Origin: Rheinheimera pacifica
GTDB taxonomy: Bacteria; Pseudomonadota; Gammaproteobacteria; Enterobacterales; Alteromonadaceae
Direction of reading: 5' to 3'
Length of the DNA stretch: 64,000 nt
NCBI RefSeq assembly: GCF_900108485.1
Contig: NZ_FNXF01000008.1
Span: 72,415 to 136,414 of the forward strand
The notes under the pieces are model-generated. The model saw nothing but the letters and a program-made list of their open reading frames with translations. It had not been told where the DNA came from and ran no database searches. A program made the position numbers and the translations under genes. Shown piece after piece: positions 37,758 through 46,749 of the stretch (the stretch's first letter is position 1; each line of letters opens with the position of its first letter).

Positions 37758-38417
37758 ATGAGACTGTTACTGGTAGAAGACGATTTAGATTTAGCCAAAG
37801 GTTTGCTGCTGGCGTTATCCGCTCAGGGTTTTGTGGTTAATCATGTCAGTACAGGTAAGCATGCGTTAAGCAGCATTAAAGCCAAAGATTGCGACGCGGT
37901 GATCCTCGATCTGGGCCTGCCGGATATGGACGGCCTGGATTTACTCAAACAAAGCCGGCAGAGAGAGGGCAATCTGCCGGTGTTGGTACTTACCGCCCGA
38001 GATGGTATCGACGATCGTATTCGGGGCCTGGATTTAGGCGCTGATGATTATCTGGTAAAACCTTTCGCAATGCCGGAGCTTTTCGCCCGTTTGCGGGTGA
38101 TAGAGCGGCGTCTTGGCACAGCGGCCACGCATTTAATTAAGCTGCAGCAGGTAGAACTGGATACCAGCGCGCATCTGGTACGGGTAGAAGATGAAGCTGT
38201 TAGCTTATCGCGCCGCGAGTTTATGCTGCTCAAAGAGTTGATGGAATCAGCCGGGCGGATAAAGACCCGCGAACAACTGGAAGCCAGCCTGTATGCCTGG
38301 GGGGAGGAAGTGGCCAGTAATGCACTAGAAGTGCATATTTCCAATTTACGCAAAAAACTACCGAAAGATTTTATTAAAACGTTACGTGGTGTGGGCTATA
38401 GCGTGAGCGTGGGATGA
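37758..38417 (+). CDS. OmpR-family response regulator, PmrA/QseB type
   Basis: 219 residues with GGAGAGG before the ATG. Receiver domain: acidic pair Glu7-Asp8-Asp9, phosphorylated Asp51 in VILDLGLPD and Lys in YLVKPFAMPE. The C-terminal winged helix carries LSRREFMLLKELMESAG, LYAWGEEVASNALEVHISNLRKKL and TLRGVGYSV, closest by eye to QseB/PmrA/BasR. Such regulators bind YTTAAG-N5-YTTAAG direct repeats; two such sites lie in this window, before the first gene of this run and before the LTA-synthase-family gene. The sensor kinase follows by 7 bp. Confidence 0.93.
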   Translation: MRLLLVEDDLDLAKGLLLALSAQGFVVNHVSTGKHALSSIKAKDCDAVILDLGLPDMDGLDLLKQSRQREGNLPVLVLTARDGIDDRIRGLDLGADDYLVKPFAMPELFARLRVIERRLGTAATHLIKLQQVELDTSAHLVRVEDEAVSLSRREFMLLKELMESAGRIKTREQLEASLYAWGEEVASNALEVHISNLRKKLPKDFIKTLRGVGYSVSVG

Positions 38418-38424
38418 ACCTGCT

Positions 38425-39726
38425 ATGAGTTCACTTCGCCGCTATTTAGTGACTGTCCTTATTGCGCTTTTTACTTTAATCAGTTTTTTAGCCGCTTTAC
38501 AAAGCTACAGGCAAAGTGCCAGTAGGGCTGAGGCGTTGTTTGATCAGGATTTACAAGTGCTGGCGTCCAGTCTGGCGCAGCAATATCAGGCTGGCTCGCA
38601 GCAAGAGTTGGGGCTGGCACTGCAGGTTTGGCAAAACAATCAATTGGTGTACCGCAGCCCTTTAGCTCCTGAAACGCCCATGTCAGAAACCGCGGGTTTT
38701 AGCGAGCATAATTTTGCTGGCAAAAGATGGCGGGTGTTTCACCAAACGCCAACAGCATTGCTGACTGTGATAGTGGCCCAGCCACTGCAGCAACGCCAGC
38801 AACTGGCGGATGAAGTGATTACCGCATCAATTTATCCTGTGGTACTTAGCTTACCGCTACAGGCATTACTGATTTGGCTGGTGGTGAGCAAAGCACTGTC
38901 GCCAATTAAACGCTTTTCTGCTCAGCTAGCGTCAAAAAAAGCCAATGACTTAACACCGGTAGAGCTGGAGCAGGTACCTGCTGAATTAGACCAGATGCTG
39001 AAAACCACCAATCTGCTATTTACCCGGTTAGCGGAGGCTTTTGAAAGGGAAAAACGCTTTGCCTCTGATGTTGCTCATGAGCTGCGTACACCTTTGAGTG
39101 TATTGCAGGTGAATTTACATAATGCCTCACAGCAATGGCAGCAATCGGGTATTGCTGATCCGCAAGGTTCTATGCTGGCGTTACGGGCCGGTGTTGAACG
39201 TATGAGTGCCCTGATAGAACAAATTATGCTGTTAAACCGCACTAACCCGGAACATTTTCAGGCCCGTACCGAACAACTGGATTTAGCCGGCTTATGCCGC
39301 CAGGTAGTTGCCGACTGGTACCCACAGATTGAGAAAAAGCAGCAACAGATTGAGCTTATTGGGCTTGAGCACTTATCGCTAAAAGGCGATGCTTTTGCGT
39401 TACGGTTGCTAGTCAGTAACCTGGTAGGCAACGCCAGTAAATACACCCAGGCCGGTGGTGCTATTCAACTGGAGCTAACGACCCATGCCGAAAAAGCGGT
39501 ACTGACGGTGCAGGATAACGGCCCTGGTATAGCGCCAGAAGAATACAGCAGGGTATTCGATCGGTTCTACCGGGTAGGTGGTGACAGGCATCAATCGGGC
39601 ACTTTGGGTTCTGGTTTAGGTTTGGCTATAGTGCGCGATATCGTTAATTTGCATCAGGGCCAGGTGCGCCTTGGTGCCTCAGATTCTCTCAGCGGCTTAA
39701 AAGTGACAGTGGAACTGCCTTTGTGA
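38425..39726 (+). CDS. Sensor histidine kinase, QseC/PmrB type
   Basis: 433 residues. Two helices (about 7-26 and 131-153) bracket a periplasmic sensor of about 100 residues with the pattern of QseC-type two-component sensors (ALFDQDLQVLASSLAQQY, WRVFHQTPTALLTVIVAQPL). Histidine box ASDVAHELRTPLSVLQ with His218; ATPase boxes LVSNLVGNASKYT, DNGPGIAPEE and GSGLGLAIV. The periplasmic part has no clear ExxE iron(III) motif of PmrB, so the signal cannot be named. Its stop overlaps the next GTG as GTGA. Confidence 0.93.
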   Translation: MSSLRRYLVTVLIALFTLISFLAALQSYRQSASRAEALFDQDLQVLASSLAQQYQAGSQQELGLALQVWQNNQLVYRSPLAPETPMSETAGFSEHNFAGKRWRVFHQTPTALLTVIVAQPLQQRQQLADEVITASIYPVVLSLPLQALLIWLVVSKALSPIKRFSAQLASKKANDLTPVELEQVPAELDQMLKTTNLLFTRLAEAFEREKRFASDVAHELRTPLSVLQVNLHNASQQWQQSGIADPQGSMLALRAGVERMSALIEQIMLLNRTNPEHFQARTEQLDLAGLCRQVVADWYPQIEKKQQQIELIGLEHLSLKGDAFALRLLVSNLVGNASKYTQAGGAIQLELTTHAEKAVLTVQDNGPGIAPEEYSRVFDRFYRVGGDRHQSGTLGSGLGLAIVRDIVNLHQGQVRLGASDSLSGLKVTVELPL

Positions 39727-40106
39727 AATTAAACAGGATAAAGGGAATACCCTGGCAACATCTTGCATTAATGAGTCTGGCTTTGCCTGTGCTGGCAGAG
39801 CCCGCGCTATTTGAATTGCAGATTAGAGATCACTTGTTTCACCCGTCGGTGCTTTATGTGCCGGCCGGTGAAAAAATAAAACTGCTGGTGTTAAACCAGG
39901 ACCCATCACCTGAGGAATTTGAAAGCTTTAGCTTAAATCGGGAAAAGGTCATTTTAGGCAATAGCAAAGCGACTTTGTTTATAGGGCCACTGCAACCTGG
40001 CCAATACCATTTTTTTGGCGAATATAATTCCGACAGTGCCCAGGGGGTGCTGATAGCACTACCCGAAGAGCAGTGGCAACAGCGTAGGGCCGACAATGCT
40101 AATTAA
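39723..40106 (+). CDS. Exported cupredoxin-like protein lacking type-1 copper ligands
   Basis: 127 residues, GTG start overlapping the kinase stop. The N-terminus has a leader (HLALMSLALPVLA) cleaved near residue 26. The mature part has cupredoxin strands: FHPSVLYVPAGEKIKLLVLNQD, EEFESFSLNREKVI and LQPGQYHFFGEYN. The Cys and the Met of a type-1 copper site are absent; the conserved acidic pair in EEFES resembles the cupredoxin parts that accompany iron transporters (EfeO/P19-like). It precedes an FTR1-like membrane protein with an 11-bp overlap, supporting a periplasmic metal-binding role. Confidence 0.78.
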   Translation: MKLNRIKGIPWQHLALMSLALPVLAEPALFELQIRDHLFHPSVLYVPAGEKIKLLVLNQDPSPEEFESFSLNREKVILGNSKATLFIGPLQPGQYHFFGEYNSDSAQGVLIALPEEQWQQRRADNAN

Positions 40107-40839
40107 TACCGTGCTGATGTTTTTACGCGAGTTGTTGCCACTGTTTTTACTGTTGGCTACTTTGCTGGTGTGGCACAGAAGCCGGTGGCAGCGGTTTATT
40201 CTGCTGTTTTCTTTTCCAGCCGTGCTGATGTTGGCACTTTTTAGCAGCAATATGCTGTGGATCTCTGAGCAACTTGATGGCTTTGGGCTGGAGTTATTGT
40301 ACAGCCTGTTATACACCGGCTGCTTTGTACTACTGTGTATGGCTACCGCTAAGCGCGCTGTTGCAATGCAGTTGTCGGCCTTTGCCTGTGCCTGTTTGCT
40401 TAGTATTAATGGCAGCAACTTACTACTGTATATCTGGTTGCCCACTCAGGGCAATACCGACCCGTCTGCTTTACTTTTGGGTATGGCCTTAGGTGTAGGT
40501 ATTGGCAGCAGTATTGCCGTGCTTTGGTACTACCTGCTAACCGAGTTACAACAATGGCGTATGCTCAGTTACAGGCTGCTTCTGTCGCTACTTGGAGTTC
40601 GCCAGCTGATGATGGCATCAGCGTTGCTTATTCAATCCGACTGGCTGCCCGCAGGCCCACAGTTATGGCAAACCGGACAATGGCTGCCGGAGCAATCTGA
40701 GTTAGGTTTCTTTTTGCAGGCTTTAATGGGGTATGAAGCCACCCCGGTTTTATCGCAAGGCCTGGCATATACTGCTGGCCTGGGGCTATTGCTCTGGTGT
40801 AGTCGCAACCTGCAAAATAATATAAGGAGTGCGCAATGA
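40096..40839 (+). CDS. FTR1-like membrane protein with degenerate REGLE motif
   Basis: 247 residues, ATG at 40096 overlapping the previous gene. About seven hydrophobic helices are seen. The first helix (VLMFLRELLPLFLLLATLL) is placed like the FTR1/EfeU iron permease helix carrying R-E-x-x-E, but here it reads R-E-L-L-P, so the second iron-binding glutamate is missing. A second RExxE is not found in the later helices. Either it has lost iron transport or it moves something else. It sits between the cupredoxin-like protein and a barrel-like protein, an arrangement that suggests a metal-handling module. Confidence 0.66.
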   Translation: MLINTVLMFLRELLPLFLLLATLLVWHRSRWQRFILLFSFPAVLMLALFSSNMLWISEQLDGFGLELLYSLLYTGCFVLLCMATAKRAVAMQLSAFACACLLSINGSNLLLYIWLPTQGNTDPSALLLGMALGVGIGSSIAVLWYYLLTELQQWRMLSYRLLLSLLGVRQLMMASALLIQSDWLPAGPQLWQTGQWLPEQSELGFFLQALMGYEATPVLSQGLAYTAGLGLLLWCSRNLQNNIRSAQ

Positions 40840-41558
40840 GGTTTTCCCCTTCAGTGTTTTATGCGGTCTCTGGTGCTCTGATGTTGCTGGTAAGCGGGCA
40901 TAGCCTGGCCGATGGCCGGGTAGTAGACAAGGTATATCATCCTTATGTGCAGGCGTTGGAACGCGGTGTTGAGTACCGCTACTTTTATCAGCGCCAGGCT
41001 GATCACCCCGACAACAACACTATGGGGCAAAAGCTGGGTTATGGTTTTTCGGTAGCTGAGCGCGCCGCACTGGAAATTTATCTGGTAGCTGACAGAGTAA
41101 GCCCTGAAGATTATAAGCTGTCTGGCTATGAGCTGGAGCTGCGCTGGATGCTGACAGAACAAGGCCAGTATAGTGCCGACTGGGGCATGTTGTTTGAACT
41201 GGAGCGGCAAAACAACCAGGATAATTATGAGTTTACTACCGGGCTTTTAATGGAAAAAGAGTTTGGCCCCACCAGCCTGACACTAAATATGCTGGCTGTG
41301 TATGAATGGGGTAAAACGCTCAATTCAGAGTGGGAGGCTGAATTCAGGGCGCAGTACCGTTACCGTTGGCGGCCTGCCATACAACCGGCTATTGAACTGT
41401 ATGTCGGTGAAAATTACAAAGGCGCAGGCCCAAGCTTAATGGGCGTGCATAAGTTTGATAAGCAAAAACAGTTAAAATGGGAGTTGGCAGTAATTATGGC
41501 GATTGATAACGATACGGTTGATCGTACTTTACGTTTTGCGCTGGAGTATGAGTTTTAA
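40836..41558 (+). CDS. Probable outer-membrane beta-barrel protein
   Basis: 240 residues, ATG overlapping the previous stop by 4 bp (ATGA). A signal peptide (AVSGALMLLVSGHSLA) ends near residue 25. The rest is rich in alternating polar/hydrophobic strands with many aromatics (ERGVEYRYFYQRQAD, EYEF), and the last residue is Phe, the usual barrel signal for insertion. I cannot name the family. As last gene of the run it could give the upstream metal module an outer-membrane part. Confidence 0.68.
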   Translation: MRFSPSVFYAVSGALMLLVSGHSLADGRVVDKVYHPYVQALERGVEYRYFYQRQADHPDNNTMGQKLGYGFSVAERAALEIYLVADRVSPEDYKLSGYELELRWMLTEQGQYSADWGMLFELERQNNQDNYEFTTGLLMEKEFGPTSLTLNMLAVYEWGKTLNSEWEAEFRAQYRYRWRPAIQPAIELYVGENYKGAGPSLMGVHKFDKQKQLKWELAVIMAIDNDTVDRTLRFALEYEF

Positions 41559-41582
41559 AACAATCTCTTAGAGAGTTAAAAT

Positions 41583-41599
41583 CTTAAGGCTCTCTTAAG
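41583..41599 (+). promoter_or_regulatory. PmrA/QseB-type box upstream of the LTA-synthase-family gene
   Basis: CTTAAG at 41583-41588 and CTTAAG at 41594-41599 form a perfect direct repeat with 11-bp period. Flanks match the site at 33344 (TTAAGG, then 5 nt, TTAAGT, 1 nt, TTC). A TATGCT -10-like hexamer follows at 41610-41615, 46 bp before the ATG is reached at 41645 including leader. Confidence 0.78.
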
Positions 41600-41644
41600 T
41601 TTTCACTTCTATGCTGGCCTTTAAATATTTTCTGAGGCTGGTTC

Positions 41645-43648
41645 ATGTCTGCAATAAAAACTATAAAAGCGCCTGTTTTCTCCTCATGGTTTTGCCTTGG
41701 TCCTTACCGTTATTTAATCCGTACTGCGGTGCTTGGGTTAGTGTTGCTTAGTCTGAGCCGCTTGGCTTTAGTGCTATGGCAATATGATAGAGTAGAGCAA
41801 ACTGGTTTGCTGTGGCAGGTATTATTGCAAGGTGTCAGGGCTGACATTATTATGATGGGCTTGTTGCTGCTGGTGCCTGTGCTGCTTATTCCACTGGCTT
41901 CAGTTCGCGCTATGGGTAACCTCTGGTTTCAGTTTAGTTATTTGTGGTGCCTTGGCGCTTTGGTGCTATTGGTATTTATGGAACTGGCGTCACCGGCCTT
42001 TATTTTGCAATATGATGTGCGGCCAAACCGGCTTTTTGTGGAGTACCTGAAGTACCCCAAAGAAGTGTTGTCAACGTTATGGTTTGGTTTTCGTTTATCT
42101 TTAGTTCTGGGCATTATTGCGACAGTCACTCTGGCCTGGTTGATACGGCGTGTATTTCTGCTGGGGCAATGCAGTTTAAAGCAGTGGTCTGCTGTTAAAA
42201 CTATGGGTATGTGGGCTCTGGCGGTGTTGCTGCTTCTTGCCGGTATCCGCTCTACTACTGATCATCGGCCTGCTAATCCTGCAATTTTTGCAATTACTGC
42301 CGATGCTATGGTCAACTCGTTGGTTTTAAATTCTGCTTATTCAGTACTTTATGCCATTTATAATTTAAAGCATGAAGCACATTCTAGCGAAATCTATGGC
42401 CGCTTGCCTACAGAGCAGATGCTGAAGTTGAGTCTGGACTGGCCCTGGTTAAAGACTTATCAGTTTAGCAATCCGGATTACCCGACAGTACACTGGCAAC
42501 AAGCCACGGTAAAACGTGCTAAGCCGCTGAATCTGGTTATTGTGCTGCAAGAAAGTATGGGGGCCACTTTTGTGCAATCTTTAGGTGGCGAAGCCGTAAC
42601 ACCTGAGCTGGATAAGCTGAAACAGCAGGGATTATGGTTTGAGAATTTATATGCAACAGGCACCCGATCAGTGCGCGGTATTGAAGCAGTTGTAGCGGGG
42701 TTTCCACCCACACCTGCGCAAAGCACAGTGAAATTATCCAACAGTCAGCAACACTTTACTACTCTTGCATCAATTCTAAAAGCTCAGGGCTATCACACCC
42801 AGTTTATCTATGGCGGCGAAGCGCATTTTGATAATATGCGCAGCTTTTTTACCGGTAACGGAATGCAGCAAATTGTAGATCAAAGCCAAATGGCTAACCC
42901 TGTATTTACTGGTAGTTGGGGAGTCAGCGATGAAGACTTATTTAATACGGCACACCAACAATTAACCGCTCTACATCAGCAAAATCAACCGTTTTTCAGC
43001 CTGATTTTTACTTCCAGTAATCACGAGCCTTTTGAGTTTCCCGATGGCCGTATAACGTTGCACGAAGCTCCAAAATATACAGTAAATAATGCGGTGAAAT
43101 ACGCTGATTGGGCAATGGGCCAGTTTTTCCGGCAGGCACAACAAAGTGACTATTGGCAGGATACAGTGTTTTTAATTGTTGCCGATCATGATAACAGGGT
43201 ATACGGCGATAGCCTGATCCCTGTAGATAAATTTCATATCCCCGGGTTAATTTTAGGACCTGGCATCCAAGCCGAAAAGCTACAAATGTTGGCCAGCCAG
43301 ATTGATTTAGCACCCACCTTGTTGTCCATGATAGGCGTATCCAGTTGTCATACCATGACAGGACGGGATTTTACTCTGGATAAAACCAGCCCCGGCCGGG
43401 CTTTGTTACAGTTTGGGGATTATTTTGCTCTGATGCAGGGCGACAAACTGGTGATCCTCAAGCCTGACGGAAAAAGTGTAGAAGCCACGTATCGATTCCG
43501 GCAACAAAAGCTCAGTATAAGCGGGCGGGCAGTTTCTCAGGCAGATAAAAATACAGCGTTGGCTTTGGTGCAATTACCATCCTACTTATATCGGGAACAG
43601 AAAAATGCCAGCACGGCGCTTTGTTCCCCATCGTTACCAGTAAACTGA
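41645..43648 (+). CDS. LTA-synthase-family sulfatase-fold envelope enzyme
   Basis: 667 residues. Five N-terminal helices (about 24-45, 67-87, 95-117, 148-168, 187-203) are followed by an extracytoplasmic alkaline-phosphatase/sulfatase-fold domain from about 280. Metal-site and nucleophile segments: VIVLQESMGA, the nucleophile threonine in LYATGTRSVRGIEA (Thr338 or Thr340), FTSSNHEPFEF and VADHDNRVYGD. In Gram-negative bacteria such enzymes (OpgB-like and relatives) transfer phosphoglycerol or similar groups to envelope glycans or lipids. EptA-type phosphoethanolamine transferases are cousins but their sequences differ. The gene has its own promoter region with a PmrA-type box, which fits a role in surface modification. 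The substrate is unknown. Confidence 0.87.
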   Translation: MSAIKTIKAPVFSSWFCLGPYRYLIRTAVLGLVLLSLSRLALVLWQYDRVEQTGLLWQVLLQGVRADIIMMGLLLLVPVLLIPLASVRAMGNLWFQFSYLWCLGALVLLVFMELASPAFILQYDVRPNRLFVEYLKYPKEVLSTLWFGFRLSLVLGIIATVTLAWLIRRVFLLGQCSLKQWSAVKTMGMWALAVLLLLAGIRSTTDHRPANPAIFAITADAMVNSLVLNSAYSVLYAIYNLKHEAHSSEIYGRLPTEQMLKLSLDWPWLKTYQFSNPDYPTVHWQQATVKRAKPLNLVIVLQESMGATFVQSLGGEAVTPELDKLKQQGLWFENLYATGTRSVRGIEAVVAGFPPTPAQSTVKLSNSQQHFTTLASILKAQGYHTQFIYGGEAHFDNMRSFFTGNGMQQIVDQSQMANPVFTGSWGVSDEDLFNTAHQQLTALHQQNQPFFSLIFTSSNHEPFEFPDGRITLHEAPKYTVNNAVKYADWAMGQFFRQAQQSDYWQDTVFLIVADHDNRVYGDSLIPVDKFHIPGLILGPGIQAEKLQMLASQIDLAPTLLSMIGVSSCHTMTGRDFTLDKTSPGRALLQFGDYFALMQGDKLVILKPDGKSVEATYRFRQQKLSISGRAVSQADKNTALALVQLPSYLYREQKNASTALCSPSLPVN

Positions 43649-43727
43649 TCTGCGGTGGAATTCTCTACCGTTACCTACTACCTGTGTTTATTTTAATTCA
43701 ACCAGAATAATTAGACCTGGCAGGCGG

Positions 43728-43755
43728 TAGTCAGAAGCATTTCTGCTGTTATAAT
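43728..43755 (+). promoter_or_regulatory. Candidate glnS promoter
   Basis: TAGTCA at 43728-43733 and a consensus TATAAT at 43750-43755 are 16 bp apart. Transcription from about 43762 gives a leader of about 60 nt before the glnS ATG. Confidence 0.6.
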
Positions 43756-43822
43756 GCCGCCATATTTCAGTAATTTTAGCCAGTGCAGCCGCGCTGGTTT
43801 TTCAGATAGGGATTTGAATTTT

Positions 43823-45490
43823 ATGGCGGACGTTGAACATCGCCCAACTAATTTTATTCGTCAGATCATTGATACTGATTTAGCCTCCGGTAAACACAGT
43901 GCTGTGCAAACCCGGTTTCCGCCTGAACCCAATGGTTACTTACACATTGGCCATGCTAAATCTATCTGCCTGAATTTTGGTATTGCCCAGGATTATCAGG
44001 GTAAATGCAACCTGCGGTTTGATGATACTAACCCGGAAAAAGAAAACGTCGAGTTTGTGAATTCCATTTCGCACGACGTGAACTGGCTGGGCTTTCAGTG
44101 GGATGGCGCTGTACGTTATTCTTCAGATTACTTTGATACATTATATGGCTATGCAGTTGAATTAATTAACAAAGGCCTGGCTTATGTTTGCTTTTTAAAT
44201 GGCGAACAAATGCGTGAGTACCGTGGCAATTTAACCCAACCGGGTAAACCCAGCCCGACACGGGATACCAGCCCGGCGGAAAACCTGGCGCTGTTTGAAA
44301 AAATGCGGGCCGGTGGTTTTAAAGAGGGCGAGTGTTCGCTGCGCGCCAAAATTGATATGACATCCAGCTTTATGGTTATGCGCGACCCGGTAATTTACCG
44401 CGTTAAGTTTGCCCATCACCATCAAACCGGTGACAAGTGGTGCATTTACCCGATGTACGACTTCACCCACTGTATTTCTGATGCGCTGGAGGGGGTTACA
44501 CACTCACTGTGTACACTGGAGTTTCAGGATAACCGCCGTTTATATGACTGGATTTTGGATAACATTACTATTGCCTGTCACCCGCAGCAGATTGAGTTTT
44601 CACGCTTAAATCTGGAATTTGCAGTAATGAGCAAACGTAAACTGCAAACGCTGGTAGAAAAAAACGTTGTATCCGGTTGGGACGACCCACGTATGCCAAC
44701 CATTGCTGGTTTACGCCGTCGTGGTTACACGCCAGCGGCTATTCGTGAGTTTGCCAAACGCATCGGGGTTACCAAGCAAGACAATGTAATTGAAATGAGC
44801 GCACTGGAAGCCTGTATCCGCGAAGATTTAGATGCAGCTGCACCACGTGCTATGGCGGTGCTTGATCCGCTGAAAGTAACTATTACTAACTTTCCGGCCG
44901 ATGGCGTTGAGTGGGTTGAGGCGCCAAATCATCCGAAAGATGAAACCATGGGCAGCCGCAAACTGCCGTTTGGACCGGTAGTGTATATCGACCGTGCCGA
45001 TTTTCGCGAAGAGGCCAACAAGAAGTATAAACGCCTGGTATTAAACGGCGATGTTCGTTTGCGTAATGCCTATGTGATCCATGCTGATGAAATGGTAAAA
45101 GACAGCGAAGGTAATATTGTTGAATTAAAATGCAGTTACTTACCGGAAACCCTGGGTGAAAACCCGGCTGATGGGCGTAAAGTACGCGGCGTAATTCATT
45201 GGGTTGAAGCTAAACACGCAGTGCCAGCTGAGTTTCGTGTATATGACCGGTTGTTCAGCGTGGCTAACCCGGCAGCAGAAGACGACTTCCTGCAGGTGAT
45301 TAATGCGCAGTCGTTAGTGATTAAACAAGGTTTGGTGGAGCCATCACTAAAAACGGCTAAAGCAGAGCAGGCCTATCAGTTTGAGCGTGAAGGCTATTAC
45401 TGTGCAGATAATAAAGACAGCAATCCTAACAAGCTGGTATTTAACCGTACCGTAGGGCTGCGGGACAGTTGGGGTAAAGAAGAGGAATAA
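43823..45490 (+). CDS. glnS: Glutaminyl-tRNA synthetase
   Basis: 555 residues from the ATG at 43823 (AGGGA 10 nt upstream), matching E. coli GlnRS; the frame further upstream is rejected because it runs through the promoter. It charges tRNA-Gln directly with glutamine. Class I motifs: [16 protein letters not shown] (HIGH) near 32 and [12 protein letters not shown] (KMSKS-type) near 267. The anticodon-binding beta-barrel domain fills the C-terminal third. Confidence 0.98.
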   Translation: MADVEHRPTNFIRQIIDTDLASGKHSAVQTRFPPEPNGYLHIGHAKSICLNFGIAQDYQGKCNLRFDDTNPEKENVEFVNSISHDVNWLGFQWDGAVRYSSDYFDTLYGYAVELINKGLAYVCFLNGEQMREYRGNLTQPGKPSPTRDTSPAENLALFEKMRAGGFKEGECSLRAKIDMTSSFMVMRDPVIYRVKFAHHHQTGDKWCIYPMYDFTHCISDALEGVTHSLCTLEFQDNRRLYDWILDNITIACHPQQIEFSRLNLEFAVMSKRKLQTLVEKNVVSGWDDPRMPTIAGLRRRGYTPAAIREFAKRIGVTKQDNVIEMSALEACIREDLDAAAPRAMAVLDPLKVTITNFPADGVEWVEAPNHPKDETMGSRKLPFGPVVYIDRADFREEANKKYKRLVLNGDVRLRNAYVIHADEMVKDSEGNIVELKCSYLPETLGENPADGRKVRGVIHWVEAKHAVPAEFRVYDRLFSVANPAAEDDFLQVINAQSLVIKQGLVEPSLKTAKAEQAYQFEREGYYCADNKDSNPNKLVFNRTVGLRDSWGKEEE

Positions 45491-45510
45491 TTCTCTTCAG
45501 TCAGACAACT

Positions 45511-45535
45511 AAAGGCCGCAGATACTGCGGCCTTT
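45511..45535. terminator. Bidirectional terminator between glnS and the DUF3185 gene
   Basis: AAAGGCCGCAG (45511-45521) pairs perfectly with CTGCGGCCTTT (45525-45535) around a 3-nt loop. Only short T runs follow on either strand. It lies between the converging glnS and DUF3185 genes. Confidence 0.75.
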
Positions 45536-45547
45536 AAGTTAAGCGGG

Positions 45548-45742
45548 TTATTTTTTCAGTAACACACCCAAACCCACAATTGCAGCTATAGCACCGCCAA
45601 TCAAAAACCAGATGGCGTTATCAGTTGGGCTGCCTGTTACCACCTCAGTTACCTGAGAAGCAGCTGAATTATATTCATTGTAACCAAAATATAACAAAAT
45701 GACACCGGCGACTAAAATTGCTAAACCCAGAATTTTATTCAT
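45548..45742 (-). CDS. DUF3185 small membrane protein
   Basis: 64 residues, ATG at 45742 with AGGAG-type ribosome-binding site upstream. Two helices (about 5-21 and 43-61) flank a polar loop with SAASQVTEVVTGSPTDNA. This is the DUF3185 pattern: ILGLAILVAGVILLYFGYN and the glycine-rich second helix. It is a small inner-membrane protein of unknown role. Confidence 0.87.
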   Translation of the reverse strand: MNKILGLAILVAGVILLYFGYNEYNSAASQVTEVVTGSPTDNAIWFLIGGAIAAIVGLGVLLKK

Positions 45743-45810
45743 GTTTATCTCCTGCCTTCTCTCTTTATCACACTGTTGTTCGATATTCTCAAGTAAATAT
45801 CAAGTTTATG

Positions 45811-45839
45811 CTGACTATTTGCAGCAAATTGGATAATAC
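45811..45839 (+). promoter_or_regulatory. Candidate promoter of the periplasmic binding-like gene
   Basis: CTGACT at 45811-45816 and TAATAC at 45834-45839, spaced by 17 bp, about 40 bp before the GTG start at 45878. Confidence 0.5.
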
Positions 45840-45877
45840 TTCAGTGATAACATGGCACAGTTATCCGGTGAAAAATA

Positions 45878-46717
45878 GTGATACGTATCATTTTACTTTG
45901 TTTTTTTCTGCCCGCGTTTGCCGGGGCGGCAGAGTTAGTACGATACCCGGCAATTGCGCATGTTGAAGATCCGCGGTCTGTTTATCCGCTAGCGTTGCTG
46001 GAGCTGGCACTGGCACAATCGGAGCGGCAGTATCAGCTGCAAAGCTCGTCTGAGCGTATGTCTAAATCACGCAGTATAGTGTTTTTAAAAGAACAGGCCG
46101 AGCTGGATGTACTGTGGACGATGACCTCTGTTGAGCGTGAACTGGATTTACGACCTATTCGCATTCCTATTTTTAAGGGCCTAAGCGGTTATCGTATTAT
46201 GCTGATCCGCAAAGATCAGCAAGCTAAGTTTGCACCCACTGCTAAACCAGAGCAGATCCGCCGCCTGGTGTATGCACAGGGCCATGACTGGGTTGATGCC
46301 AAGGTACTGCAACTTAATGGCTTTTCGGTGATTGGCGCAGCCGGTTACGACAATTTATTTTCGATGCTGGAAAAAGGCCGGGTGGATGCGGTGCCACGTA
46401 ATGCGCTGGAAATTGCTGATGAAGCCGCACTGCTTACTGAGCGTAATATAGTAACTGAGCAAAACTGGGTTATTTATTACCCCACAGCCAGCTATTTTTT
46501 TGTTAATTATGCCAATAAGCAGTTAGCACAGGACATTGAAAGCGGGCTGCATAAAATTATTGCTGATGGTACTTTTGATCGGCTTTTTTATCAGTTTTTC
46601 GCCAACCATCTGGCCGAGCTACAGCTGGATAAACGGCAAATAATAAAGTTGGAGAATCCGCTTTTGCCTGCACAAACGCCTATTAAAGATAGCCGACTCT
46701 GGTATTATCCGCAGTAA
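45878..46717 (+). CDS. Periplasmic solute-binding-like protein
   Basis: 279 residues with a GTG start. The leader IRIILLCFFLPAFAGA is a signal peptide ending near residue 17. The mature protein has the layout of a type II periplasmic binding fold of the amino-acid (SBP_bac_3) kind: RVDAVPRNALEIADEAALL and IESGLHKIIADGTFDRLFYQFFANH resemble its late region. No ABC permease or ATPase genes are adjacent, so it may be a sensor or orphan binding protein. The ligand is unknown. Confidence 0.75.
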   Translation: MIRIILLCFFLPAFAGAAELVRYPAIAHVEDPRSVYPLALLELALAQSERQYQLQSSSERMSKSRSIVFLKEQAELDVLWTMTSVERELDLRPIRIPIFKGLSGYRIMLIRKDQQAKFAPTAKPEQIRRLVYAQGHDWVDAKVLQLNGFSVIGAAGYDNLFSMLEKGRVDAVPRNALEIADEAALLTERNIVTEQNWVIYYPTASYFFVNYANKQLAQDIESGLHKIIADGTFDRLFYQFFANHLAELQLDKRQIIKLENPLLPAQTPIKDSRLWYYPQ

Positions 46718-46749
46718 GTATCACACTTTGCCTAACCTCTGGATGTACG

